A stretch of 8,932 nt of DNA from Thermoplasmatota archaeon (GCA_030836605.1 JAUPMC010000108.1:1-8932); one strand, 5' to 3'. Shown: positions 1 through 6,259, counted from the stretch's first letter. Translations and numbers: made by a program. Notes: generated by a model not told the origin, from the sequence alone.

Positions 1-77
1 CCGTGAGATCGAGGATGCGTTCGACCGCCCACGACGAGCCAGATAGTAGCCAGTGGTTCTATAGTCTCTGATTGACG

Positions 78-81
78 AAAA
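78..81 (-). terminator. Possible T-run terminator after tRNA-Leu
   Basis: A run of four T on the minus strand lies 16 bases beyond the discriminator base of the tRNA. Short T-runs end many archaeal transcripts. There is no hairpin, so this is a weak call. Confidence 0.3.
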
Positions 82-97
82 GCCAGGTGTCGCGATG

Positions 98-182
98 TGC
101 AGGGAGCCGGATTTGAACCGGCGGACGCCTTCGCGAATAGACCCTGAATCTATCGCCGTTGGCCAGGCTTGGCTATCCCTGC
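98..182 (-). tRNA. tRNA-Leu, anticodon CAG
   Basis: Read on the minus strand, the 7-bp acceptor stem GCAGGGA/TCCCTGC closes the molecule (5' end at 182, 3' stem end at 99), and position 98 gives discriminator A, as expected for archaeal tRNA-Leu. The anticodon stem ATAGA/TCTAT holds the loop TTCAGGG, with anticodon CAG at 146-144, which reads CUG. The 14-nt variable region contains a small stem (CGC/GCG), marking a class II tRNA. The T arm is GCCGG-TTCAAAT-CCGGC. No CCA is encoded (the next bases read CAT), so CCA must be added enzymatically. No intron is visible in the anticodon loop. Confidence 0.97.
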
Positions 183-215
183 ATGCTGCCGTTGCGGGGC
201 TTGAATGACCATGCC

Positions 216-226
216 GTATAAATAAC
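216..226 (-). promoter_or_regulatory. TATA element upstream of tRNA-Leu
   Basis: The minus strand reads GTTATTTATAC in otherwise GC-rich sequence, centred about 39 bases upstream of the mature tRNA 5' end. With the usual archaeal spacing of about 26 bases, transcription would start near 195 and leave a leader of about 13 nt for RNase P to remove. The motif could also be read on the plus strand, but its upstream flank there lacks A-rich BRE bases. Confidence 0.55.
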
Positions 227-318
227 TCTTCAATGCCGCGACTCTGTCGTCTCGCGAGCTAGTCTGCCCCATCCGACTAGTTTCCGTGGCCCCAGAACCA
301 CTCGGGAACCCCCCCAAA

Positions 319-329
319 GCGATATATGC
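319..329 (+). promoter_or_regulatory. Possible TATA element for the zinc-ribbon gene cluster
   Basis: GCGATATATGC is the only AT-rich stretch shortly before the gene at 375. It follows a C7 run and CAAAG, which may act as a weak BRE. Expected transcription start is about 350, giving a leader of about 25 nt with GGAG at 362-365. Confidence 0.45.
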
Positions 330-374
330 CGCCAACTCGCTCGCAGTCCCGGGTCCAATCAGGAGTCGGGTGAA

Positions 375-1034
375 ATGGTGAGCATAGTGGCAGCCACTTG
401 TCCCAGGTGTGGCGCCAGCATCGATCTGCCATCAGATCTCAGGAAGGCGCACTGCGTCTACTGCGGCGCCTCGATAATCGTAGGCGTAGATGGCTCCCAG
501 AAGGCCGAGTGCCGCATCTGCGACGGGTACGGCCGCCTCGAGAAGTGCCGGGCGTGCAACGGCACCGGCGAGTGCCGGTGGACGATGATAATCGACAGGG
601 TCATGCTCGGCTCGCACGCCGAGATGATCACGCAGGGCGACTCGCACTGCGACAACGGCAAGTGCTCAGCCTGCGGAGGGACGGGCAGGGGACGCCTCGC
701 CCTCCCGTGCGCGTATTGCGGGGGCACCGGCTACTGCCCCCAGTGCTACGGCACTGGCAAGTGCGCCGCATGCCGCGGCGTCGGGACATCCCCAAACCCC
801 AGGGGGTCCGAGGTCTGTTACCTCTGCCGCGGGGACGGCGTCGTCGACATCGAGAGGGCGAAGATCCGCTGGGCGGAGCGATGCCCGGTCTGCAGGGTGT
901 CGCAGCTGTCGGACGGGGCGTTCTGCTCGCACTGCGGCTACGCGGGCAAGTGCCCAAGGTGCGGGACCGCTTGGGCGGACCAGAAGGACTCCAAGTGCGG
1001 GTCGTGCGGCTTCGAGCGGGGGACGAAGCCTTGA
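375..1034 (+). CDS. Multi-zinc protein with DnaJ-type cysteine repeats, first of two tandem paralogues
   Basis: No named family recognised. The 219-residue product has 28 cysteines. Residues 9-30 form a zinc ribbon (C9/C12, C27/C30). Residues about 46-151 carry seven CxxCxGxG-like motifs of the kind found in the DnaJ cysteine-rich domain, plus two single cysteines. Residues 170-211 look like a double zinc ribbon (C170/C173, C184/C187, C193/C196, C208/C211). If every four cysteines bind one metal, there are seven sites. There is no J domain, signal peptide or membrane segment, so it is probably cytoplasmic. DnaJ-like repeats bind unfolded protein in known chaperones; a scaffold or chaperone role here is inference. 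ATG 375 follows GGAG (362-365) with 9-nt spacing. The paralogue starts 41 bases after the stop, probably in the same operon. Confidence 0.9.
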   Translation: MVSIVAATCPRCGASIDLPSDLRKAHCVYCGASIIVGVDGSQKAECRICDGYGRLEKCRACNGTGECRWTMIIDRVMLGSHAEMITQGDSHCDNGKCSACGGTGRGRLALPCAYCGGTGYCPQCYGTGKCAACRGVGTSPNPRGSEVCYLCRGDGVVDIERAKIRWAERCPVCRVSQLSDGAFCSHCGYAGKCPRCGTAWADQKDSKCGSCGFERGTKP

Positions 1035-1074
1035 GCGGTCCTCGGCCTGATGCGAGGGTGAGACTCTGGCCGAT

Positions 1075-1731
1075 GTGAAACTTGTGCCTGCGAGATGCCC
1101 GAGCTGCGGAGCGGTCCTGAGCATACCCGATGGTCTGGACAAGGCGCACTGCGTGTACTGCGGTTCGCTTGTCCTCGTCCGGGAATCGCGCTCGAACGGC
1201 CAGGAGTGCAAGGTCTGCCAAGGCTACGGCAGGATCGATGTCTGCCGGGCGTGCGGCGGCTCGGGCAAGTGCTCGTGGTACGATGCGTCTTCGGCGCACG
1301 GGAAGGGAGACATCTATGTCTGGGCGAAGTACGGCACCGTGGCCCATTGCGACGAAGGCCAGTGCTCAGCTTGTGAAGGCCAGCCTTCCGGTGGCTCCTT
1401 GAGCCCGTGCCCGTTCTGCGGGGGCACGGGCAAGTGTCCTCGGTGTCTCGGGACGGCCAAGTGCCCTGCGTGCAGGGGTGTCGGGGTCATACCCGGGCCG
1501 TCAGGCTCGGACGAGTGCCCGGGCTGCGGAGGGACGGGTCAGCTCGAGGGGGCCCCTACCAAGCCTCAGGAACTGAGCGCGTGCCCGGAGTGCGGCCAGC
1601 CCATGGTGGCGAAGGCGAGCTTCTGCGGGAACTGCGGCTTCGTGAACGCCTGCCCGAGATGCGGGTCCGAGTGGGCAAAAGGCTCGCTCATTTGCCCTTG
1701 GTGCGGCTACAAGAAGGGCGGCAGGGTCTAA
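1075..1731 (+). CDS. Multi-zinc protein with DnaJ-type cysteine repeats, second of two tandem paralogues
   Basis: This 218-residue product is a clear paralogue of the gene just upstream: the order of cysteine motifs is the same and it also has 28 cysteines. The AHCVYCG signature of the N-terminal ribbon is identical in both. The CxxCxGxG repeats include CRACGGSG, CPFCGGTG, CPRCLGTA and CPACRGVG, and the C-terminus is a double zinc ribbon ending in CPWCGYKKGG. The loop between the second and third repeat modules and the linker before the double ribbon diverge most. The GTG at 1075 is the chosen start; an in-frame stop at 1048-1050 excludes anything much longer, and GGTGA at 1057-1061 lies 13 bases upstream, which is somewhat long. 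GTG 1084 is an alternative. No membrane segment. Function unknown. Confidence 0.88.
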   Translation: MKLVPARCPSCGAVLSIPDGLDKAHCVYCGSLVLVRESRSNGQECKVCQGYGRIDVCRACGGSGKCSWYDASSAHGKGDIYVWAKYGTVAHCDEGQCSACEGQPSGGSLSPCPFCGGTGKCPRCLGTAKCPACRGVGVIPGPSGSDECPGCGGTGQLEGAPTKPQELSACPECGQPMVAKASFCGNCGFVNACPRCGSEWAKGSLICPWCGYKKGGRV

Positions 1732-1785
1732 GGCCGCCCTCGCAGCGCCCGGTGTCGCTCGCCCAATCGATTGTACGTTGCTAGG

Positions 1786-1796
1786 GCTAAATATCC
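1786..1796 (+). promoter_or_regulatory. Possible TATA element for the membrane zinc-knuckle gene
   Basis: GCTAAATATCC is an isolated AT-rich motif in the 154-base gap after the second paralogue. Expected transcription start is near 1816, giving a leader of about 70 nt that would open with the stem described at 1817-1868. No strong BRE is seen. Confidence 0.4.
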
Positions 1797-1816
1797 CCCA
1801 GGCACGTGCATTGTCC

Positions 1817-1868
1817 ATACGGCGCCTGTCCGCACTGACTCGCCCTCGCTGTCCGAAGGCGTCCGTAT
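1817..1868 (+). other. Predicted stem-loop in the 5' leader
   Basis: ATACGGCGCC at 1817-1826 can pair with GGCG (1858-1861) and CCGTAT (1863-1868), with T1862 bulged: ten base pairs enclosing a 31-base loop. The stem ends six bases before the ribosome binding site at 1874-1880. It may affect translation of the gene at 1886, but this rests on pairing alone. Confidence 0.4.
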
Positions 1869-1885
1869 CGATCAAGGTGAACGAG

Positions 1886-2764
1886 ATGAAAGCTGTCCAA
1901 GCCCGGGTCCTGGTCCTGTCCATGCTCGTCATGGGGGCCGTGGTACTATCATTATCAGCCGTAAGCACGAACGCCTCCGCCGCATCCGTCGACGGCAGCT
2001 GGACCTCGAGGATCTCCGGCGAAGGCTACACCCAGACCTTCCTGGACCCCTACGGGACCACGATCACGAGGTCCTACGACGCCGAGCTGTCCCTCTCCTC
2101 TTCCGGCAGCGCGGTGACAGGCACCCTGACGGTCAACTCCGATACCTTCGATGTGTGGGGGACGTTCGACGGTTACACGTACATGATGACCCTCCAATGG
2201 GGCTGGGACGGCGTCAGCTACTGCGAGGCCACCTACGCCCTCACCGTCGACGGGGACCTCATGTACGGCAGCGGCTCGTACCTCAATGTCGGCGTCACGA
2301 TAAGCGGCTACTTCGACCTCCAGCAGGGAGGCCTGTTCGCAGTGGGCGGGGTCACCCCGATTGTCTCCGGCGTCAGCATAACCATCGCCATAGTCGCGAT
2401 AGTCGTCGCGATGACGGCCGCCAGCGCCGCCCCCAAGACGGGCTTCAAGCCCCAGACGACCTATGTGCCCCCGGCGGCACCGTTGTACACCCCGAGTCAG
2501 CAGTGGACGACCGATACGCCCGACCAGCCCATGTCAGGCGACGGTCTGGTCTATCAGGGCGGTGTGGGCATGCACTACGCCGCCCCCCCGCCCGGAGGGC
2601 GCCCCGCCCCGCCGAAGGCGCACTTCTCCCAGTCCCAGGTGCACCCGAGGTGCCCGATACACGGCGACTCCGCGCTCGTCCCTCACTATTCGAACACGGA
2701 CATGAACGACCCCGGCTCGTGGTTCTGCCCGAAGTGCAACGGCTACCCGTGGGGGAAGAACTGA
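1886..2764 (+). CDS. Single-pass membrane protein: outer beta-rich domain and cytoplasmic zinc-knuckle tail
   Basis: No known family recognised; 292 residues. Residues 1-32 are a signal peptide or N-terminal anchor (hydrophobic core about 8-26, cleavage plausible after Ala-Ser-Ala at 30-32). Residues 33-150 are rich in Ser, Thr, Gly, Tyr and Trp with alternating polar and apolar residues, suggesting a small beta-barrel or beta-sandwich outside the cell. Residues about 157-179 are a membrane segment. The cytoplasmic part has a Pro-rich linker (about 183-250) and a terminal CPIH (256-259) / CPKC (281-284) pair that could bind one zinc. The frame is open from 1778, but ATG 1886 is preferred: AAGGTGA at 1874-1880 sits 5 bases before it and the signal peptide starts there. 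The architecture suggests an envelope sensor or anchor linked to zinc-ribbon partners; that role is inference. Confidence 0.85.
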   Translation: MKAVQARVLVLSMLVMGAVVLSLSAVSTNASAASVDGSWTSRISGEGYTQTFLDPYGTTITRSYDAELSLSSSGSAVTGTLTVNSDTFDVWGTFDGYTYMMTLQWGWDGVSYCEATYALTVDGDLMYGSGSYLNVGVTISGYFDLQQGGLFAVGGVTPIVSGVSITIAIVAIVVAMTAASAAPKTGFKPQTTYVPPAAPLYTPSQQWTTDTPDQPMSGDGLVYQGGVGMHYAAPPPGGRPAPPKAHFSQSQVHPRCPIHGDSALVPHYSNTDMNDPGSWFCPKCNGYPWGKN

Positions 2765-2775
2765 GGTGACATGAC

Positions 2776-3456
2776 ATGATGCCCACTCAAGGTTATACGC
2801 AGCCCCTAGCGATATCCGTCACGGTCCGCCCGATGGCCGAGGCGGAGAGACAGGTGATCAAGGCCATACCGAGGCCGCAGAAGATGAACGCGGTCGGGAT
2901 ATCCCTCATGGCGATGTTGATGGCCGTGATGGTCAACTTCGTGGACAACCCCGTCGCCATGTTCATGCCCCTGGTCTTCGCGTTCGCGGCCCTGGGGATC
3001 GCGGTGCAGGCCCGGAAGACCTCCGGGGCCGTCGCCGCTACCATCGCGAAGGGCACCGTGACAGAGGTCCGCGGAGTGCCCGTGTACAAGGGCAACGCCG
3101 GCTGGGAGTTCGGCGTGTTCTCGATCGCAAGGGACAAGCAGCTCGAGAGGGCGCTCGTCGACGGCGCGCCCGCGTCCGTGGCCATCGTGCCCGATGCCAA
3201 GCGCCTCCTGTCCGTGAACGGCGTGACCCTCAGGAGACCGGTCGCGCTCAGGACTCCCCCGGGGTTCGAGAACATGCTCGCGGCCTACGCGGCCCCCGCT
3301 CGGCCCGTCCAGAGGATGCCCGTGGCCCAGGCTCCGGACATGGACCTCCCCCCGCCCCCGGACGGATGGGGCGCGAGGCACTGCCCCAAGTGCGGCGAGC
3401 CGATATCCGGCGACTACCTGTTCTGCAGGAAGTGCGGGTTCAGGCTGAAGGCCTGA
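2776..3456 (+). CDS. Two-helix membrane protein with C-terminal zinc ribbon
   Basis: No known family recognised; 226 residues. A basic N-terminal stretch (to about residue 36) precedes two hydrophobic segments at about 39-56 and 60-78, joined by a very short loop (VDNP). Positive charges flank the pair, so both ends are probably cytoplasmic. Residues 82-165 look like a compact alpha/beta domain without a motif I can name. A Pro-rich linker leads to a zinc ribbon (C203/C206, C217/C220, CPKCG...CRKCG) close to the C-terminus. GGTGA at 2765-2769 lies directly after the stop of the upstream gene, 6 bases before ATG 2776; ATG 2779 would fit almost equally. The 11-base gap makes co-transcription, and perhaps translational coupling, with the preceding membrane gene likely. 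Confidence 0.87.
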   Translation: MMPTQGYTQPLAISVTVRPMAEAERQVIKAIPRPQKMNAVGISLMAMLMAVMVNFVDNPVAMFMPLVFAFAALGIAVQARKTSGAVAATIAKGTVTEVRGVPVYKGNAGWEFGVFSIARDKQLERALVDGAPASVAIVPDAKRLLSVNGVTLRRPVALRTPPGFENMLAAYAAPARPVQRMPVAQAPDMDLPPPPDGWGARHCPKCGEPISGDYLFCRKCGFRLKA

Positions 3457-3531
3457 GCCGCGCGCACCGGGATACGGTGGCGCCGGCCGTACGTGGCTCC
3501 CGCCCTTCAGTGAATATCAAAAGTGGAGTTT

Positions 3532-3546
3532 GAGAAGGGGTTTCTC
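3532..3546. other. Small hairpin between convergent genes
   Basis: GAGAA (3532-3536) and TTCTC (3542-3546) form a perfect 5-bp stem around GGGGT, in the 119-base gap between the convergent genes ending at 3456 and 3576. No T-run follows on the plus strand; on the minus strand a TTTT run lies about 11 bases further on (3521-3518). It may help end one or both transcripts. Nothing else is evident in this gap. Confidence 0.3.
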
Positions 3547-3575
3547 GGAAGAAGCCATGCGTGAAAGGCGAGGAT

Positions 3576-3809
3576 CTACTTCTTGCCCTTCTTGGCCTTC
3601 ATTATCTTCATCCAGCCGCCGCTCTCGTAGACCGCGAGCTTCCTCTTGGCGAGCGTGTCCTTGAACTCGTCCCACGCGATGGTCTCGAGTCTCGGGTTCC
3701 TGCCCTTCGTGAACTGGACACCCTTCGTGCCCTTCACGCGGCCGGGCTTGATGCCCTTCTTACCGGCGATTGCCATGGCCTTCTCGACGCTTATGGGCTC
3801 CATAACCAT
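3576..3809 (-). CDS. Small basic protein of unknown function
   Basis: Product of 77 residues, very rich in Lys and Arg, with a Lys-rich tail (KAKKGKK). A short helical start (about residues 3-16) is followed by a Gly/Lys/Arg-rich middle (GIKPGRVKGTKG) and a second part with WDEFKDTLAKRKLAVYE and GGWMKIMK, which looks like a helix followed by a strand. No cysteine, signal peptide or membrane segment. The charge suggests binding to nucleic acid or the ribosome, but I do not recognise the family. The frame is open to ATG 3872, but the predicted transcription start (about 3858) lies downstream of that codon. GGAGG at 3823-3819 sits 9 bases before ATG 3809, so the shorter form is chosen. It is convergent to the zinc-ribbon cluster. 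Confidence 0.82.
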   Translation of the reverse strand: MVMEPISVEKAMAIAGKKGIKPGRVKGTKGVQFTKGRNPRLETIAWDEFKDTLAKRKLAVYESGGWMKIMKAKKGKK

Positions 3810-3880
3810 TTGTTCATCCCTCCGTTCGTCATTCTGGCCACGCCGTCCAGGCATGACCCAGATATGTATCATGATGTGCG

Positions 3881-3896
3881 ATATATAAGGATTTGC
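3881..3896 (-). promoter_or_regulatory. BRE/TATA promoter of the small basic protein gene
   Basis: On the minus strand GCAAAT (3896-3891) fits the archaeal BRE pattern RNWAAW and is followed directly by CCTTATATAT (3890-3881), a near-consensus TATA box. The predicted start of transcription is about 3858, leaving a leader of about 49 nt before ATG 3809. The element is partly palindromic, but the BRE is only on the minus-strand side, so it most likely serves the minus gene. Confidence 0.7.
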
Positions 3897-3899
3897 TTA

Positions 3900-4096
3900 T
3901 GCTGGCTGTCCGGGAGGCGATATCTGGCTATGCGCGCGGAAGGGCCGCGGGCGCCGGAGCCAGCTTCGCTGGCTATGGTCTGGAGGGCGCCCGGGCGCTC
4001 CGGCCCGCAAGGCGTTCGAAGGCCCGCGGGCCCCGTCGCGCGGCTTGTCACGGCGAAAGCGCGGAAGCGCAAAGGTTCTTCAAGCCAGATTGAGAT
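3900..4096. other. GC-rich, highly structured intergenic region
   Basis: No convincing gene lies between the small basic protein gene and the surface protein gene (3810-4156). This part is packed with inverted repeats. A 12-bp helix joins 3947-3951 and 3954-3960 with 3997-4003 and 4004-4008, with two bulged bases. A competing 7-bp hairpin runs from 3958 to 3974. There is a perfect 12-base palindrome at 4021-4032 and a hairpin with a GGAA (GNRA-type) loop at 4059-4070. CTGGCT also recurs three times (from about 3902, 3924 and 3969). It could be the leader of the surface protein gene or a separate non-coding RNA. I could not match it to RNase P or SRP RNA. Confidence 0.4.
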
Positions 4097-4156
4097 GTGG
4101 CCTCGGGTTCAGCTGCCAGTCCTGTTGACCCGTCGACCGTGTCTGGAGTGATTGTG

Positions 4157-6259
4157 ATGAGTAGGGTTCTGACAGCCGTGTACTGTGTGCTTGTGTTCGT
4201 GTGCCTCGTGTCCGTGAGCTTGGCGTCCCGAGGGGCCGTGGCGGAGGACCCGCCGTCCGGCTGGGGCGAGGCGGTCAAGCTGGAGTTCCTGAACGCCCCG
4301 ATCGATGACGGCGCCTATGACCCGCGTGTTGCCGCCGACATGTACGGCAACGCGTTCGCCGTCTGGTACCAGTTCGATGGCCAGAGGTACTGCGTCTTCG
4401 CCGACAGGTACGTTCGCGGCGAGGGATGGACGGGCCCTGTGGTCATCGACACAGCCTCCACGTACGACTGTTACAACCCGTGGGTGGCGGTGGACCGTTC
4501 CGGCACCGCCTTCGCGGTGTGGCAGCAGTTCGACATATCGACCTTCAGCGTCTGGGCGAACATGTACTCGGTGGGGACGGGCTGGGGCACCCCCGAGCTG
4601 ATCGAGAGCCAGGCCGAGGAGGCCGGCCTGCCCCAGGTCGTCGTCGACGGGTCGGGGAACGCAACCGCCCTGTGGATGCAGTTCCTCAGCGGCCAGGGCC
4701 ACATCTGGTCCTGCAGGTACGTGGTGGGCGAGGGCTGGGGCGCGGAGGAGGAGATCGAGGGATACGCACAGTCGGTCAGCTCGTTCGACGCCGCAGTGGA
4801 CGATTCCGGCTGCGTGGTCGCCGTGTGGTCCCAGTGGGAGGACACGCACCTCAACGTCTCGGCCAACCGGTATGTCCCCGGCGAGGGCTGGGGGGCGGCC
4901 GAGATGATCGGAGGGAACGCGTCCGGGGACGTCTCGGAGCCGAAGGTCGCCGTCGGCCCGTCCGGGAACGCGATGGCCGTGTGGGGCCAGTTCGACGGCG
5001 TGTACAGCACGTGGTACAGCAGCTACGTGGTGGGCGAGGACTGGGGCCCCGCGACTCTGCTGGAGAGCGAGGAGGTGGACGACGCGCTGTTCCCGCGCAT
5101 CGCCAGCGACCCGTCCGGGAACTTCCTGACCGTCTGGCAGCAGCCCGAGGAGGGCGTCAACAGCGTGTGGTGGAGCCGGTATGTCCCGGGTGATGGCTGG
5201 AGCGCGCCTGGGACGGTGGACACCAGCTCCCTCGCCGCGTTCCTCCCGCAGGTGGTCGTGGACAGGCACGGCAACGGCACGGCCCTGTGGACCCAGTCGG
5301 ACGGCGCCCTGTGCTCGAGCAGGTACGTGCCGGGCGAGGGCTGGGGCGGGACGGAGGTCGCATCGACCGACGCGCCGGGCGGGGCGGGATCCACGTCCGC
5401 CGCCGCGGACGGCATCGGGAACGTGGTCGCCGTCTGGACCCAGGTCGATGATTCCCATCTCAACGTCTGGGCGAACACTTACTTCAACCCCGACACCATC
5501 CCGCCGCAGGTGTCGATCGAGGCCCCCTCTGACGGGCTCACTCTGGAGTCGCCGACCGTCGAGGTGTCGGGCACGACGGAGCTGGGCGTGACGCTGGTGG
5601 TCAACGGCCTTCACGTCTCCGTGGCCCTGGACGGTTCCTTCTCGTGCGTGATTTCCCTGCTCGAGGGCGAGAACGTAATCACGGCGAACGCGACCGACCT
5701 GTCTGGCAACTGGGCGACCGACAGCGTCACCGTCACCTACGTCAGCTTGGTGTCCGTCCTCGAGGCGGAGCTCGCGGACGCCATGGCGCAGGTCGACTCG
5801 CTCCAGGCGGACCTGGATGCGGCCCTCGCGGACCTGGCCGACCTGCAGGCGCAGCTGGACGAGGCGACGGGCGAAGTCGCTTCGCTCGAAGCTCAATTGA
5901 CGGCCGCTGAGGCGGTCCTGCTGGCGGCGGAGGAGGAGCTCGCCGATGCACTGGCGGACCTCGCCGACGTTGAGGCGCAGCTCAACGACTCGGAGGCGGA
6001 CATCCTGTCGCTGCAGTTCGACCTCGCCGCGGCCGTGGCGAACCTGACCGCGGCCGAGGAGGACCTGGCGGAGGCCGAGCAGGAGCTCGCCGACGTCCAG
6101 GAGCAGCTCGAGGCTGCTGAGGCCGGCCTGGATTGTTCGAGCACCTCGAACACGCTGCTCATCGCCGCCCTCGTGGCGGCCGTGGTCGTCGCAGCTCTGG
6201 TGGCATTCATGTACATGCGGCTCAGGAGGGCCCCGGGCGGCGGTCCGAAAGAGGAATGA
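4157..6259 (+). CDS. Cell-surface protein: eight-repeat beta-propeller, Ig-like domain, coiled-coil stalk, C-terminal anchor
   Basis: Product of 700 residues. A signal peptide (1-29, likely cut after Ala-Val-Ala) precedes about eight repeats of 48-52 residues (about 32-445). Each runs SGNxxAVWxQxDG, then WANRYVxGEGWG and a short acidic end. The eighth lacks its GWG part, which the segment just after the signal peptide supplies, as in a circularly closed propeller. Residues 447-528 resemble a bacterial Ig-like/glucodextranase-B type domain. Residues about 532-656 are an Ala-, Leu-, Asp- and Glu-rich coiled coil. Residues 667-687 are a membrane segment followed by a basic cytoplasmic end, so the head is displayed outside on a stalk. 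Seven N-X-S/T sequons are present. Ligand unknown. ATG 4157 follows GGAGTGA (4145-4151) by 5 bases; the frame opens at 4097, but that start would put extra residues before the signal peptide. Confidence 0.9.
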   Translation: MSRVLTAVYCVLVFVCLVSVSLASRGAVAEDPPSGWGEAVKLEFLNAPIDDGAYDPRVAADMYGNAFAVWYQFDGQRYCVFADRYVRGEGWTGPVVIDTASTYDCYNPWVAVDRSGTAFAVWQQFDISTFSVWANMYSVGTGWGTPELIESQAEEAGLPQVVVDGSGNATALWMQFLSGQGHIWSCRYVVGEGWGAEEEIEGYAQSVSSFDAAVDDSGCVVAVWSQWEDTHLNVSANRYVPGEGWGAAEMIGGNASGDVSEPKVAVGPSGNAMAVWGQFDGVYSTWYSSYVVGEDWGPATLLESEEVDDALFPRIASDPSGNFLTVWQQPEEGVNSVWWSRYVPGDGWSAPGTVDTSSLAAFLPQVVVDRHGNGTALWTQSDGALCSSRYVPGEGWGGTEVASTDAPGGAGSTSAAADGIGNVVAVWTQVDDSHLNVWANTYFNPDTIPPQVSIEAPSDGLTLESPTVEVSGTTELGVTLVVNGLHVSVALDGSFSCVISLLEGENVITANATDLSGNWATDSVTVTYVSLVSVLEAELADAMAQVDSLQADLDAALADLADLQAQLDEATGEVASLEAQLTAAEAVLLAAEEELADALADLADVEAQLNDSEADILSLQFDLAAAVANLTAAEEDLAEAEQELADVQEQLEAAEAGLDCSSTSNTLLIAALVAAVVVAALVAFMYMRLRRAPGGGPKEE

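Noticed and set aside
1..77. Possible gene end at the left edge
   Set aside because: Too short, with stops in several frames and no recognisable product.
628..1347. Open frame on the minus strand across the two cysteine-rich genes
   Set aside because: The product is Arg/Pro/Ser-rich with no motif and overlaps two genes with conserved CxxC patterns. It is a GC-driven shadow.
375..1731. Annotation of the cysteine-rich pair as DnaJ
   Set aside because: There is no J domain with HPD and no C-terminal substrate-binding domains; only the CxxCxGxG motif type is shared.
3810..3872. Longer N-terminus for the small basic protein, starting at ATG 3872
   Set aside because: The predicted transcription start (about 3858) lies downstream of that codon, while ATG 3809 has GGAGG at ideal spacing.
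3900..4096. RNase P RNA or SRP RNA
   Set aside because: The GGAAG and GAAA loops drew attention, but I could not find the conserved SRP helix 8 motif or the RNase P core motifs on either strand.
3561..4151. 196-codon plus-strand frame across the small basic gene and the structured gap
   Set aside because: It is antisense to a gene with its own promoter and ribosome binding site, and its product has no recognisable domain.
4097..4156. GTG 4097 as start of the surface protein
   Set aside because: It would put 20 polar residues before the signal peptide and has no ribosome binding site. ATG 4157 has GGAGTGA 5 bases upstream.
4409..5350. CRISPR-like or transposon repeats at about 153-base spacing
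   Set aside because: The repeats are in frame, vary at wobble positions and encode the blades of a propeller protein.
4109..5896. 595-codon open frame on the minus strand across the surface protein gene
   Set aside because: It is antisense to a protein with clear repeats, signal peptide and anchor. Its product is low-complexity Arg/Val/His-rich, a typical shadow in GC-rich DNA with no domain.
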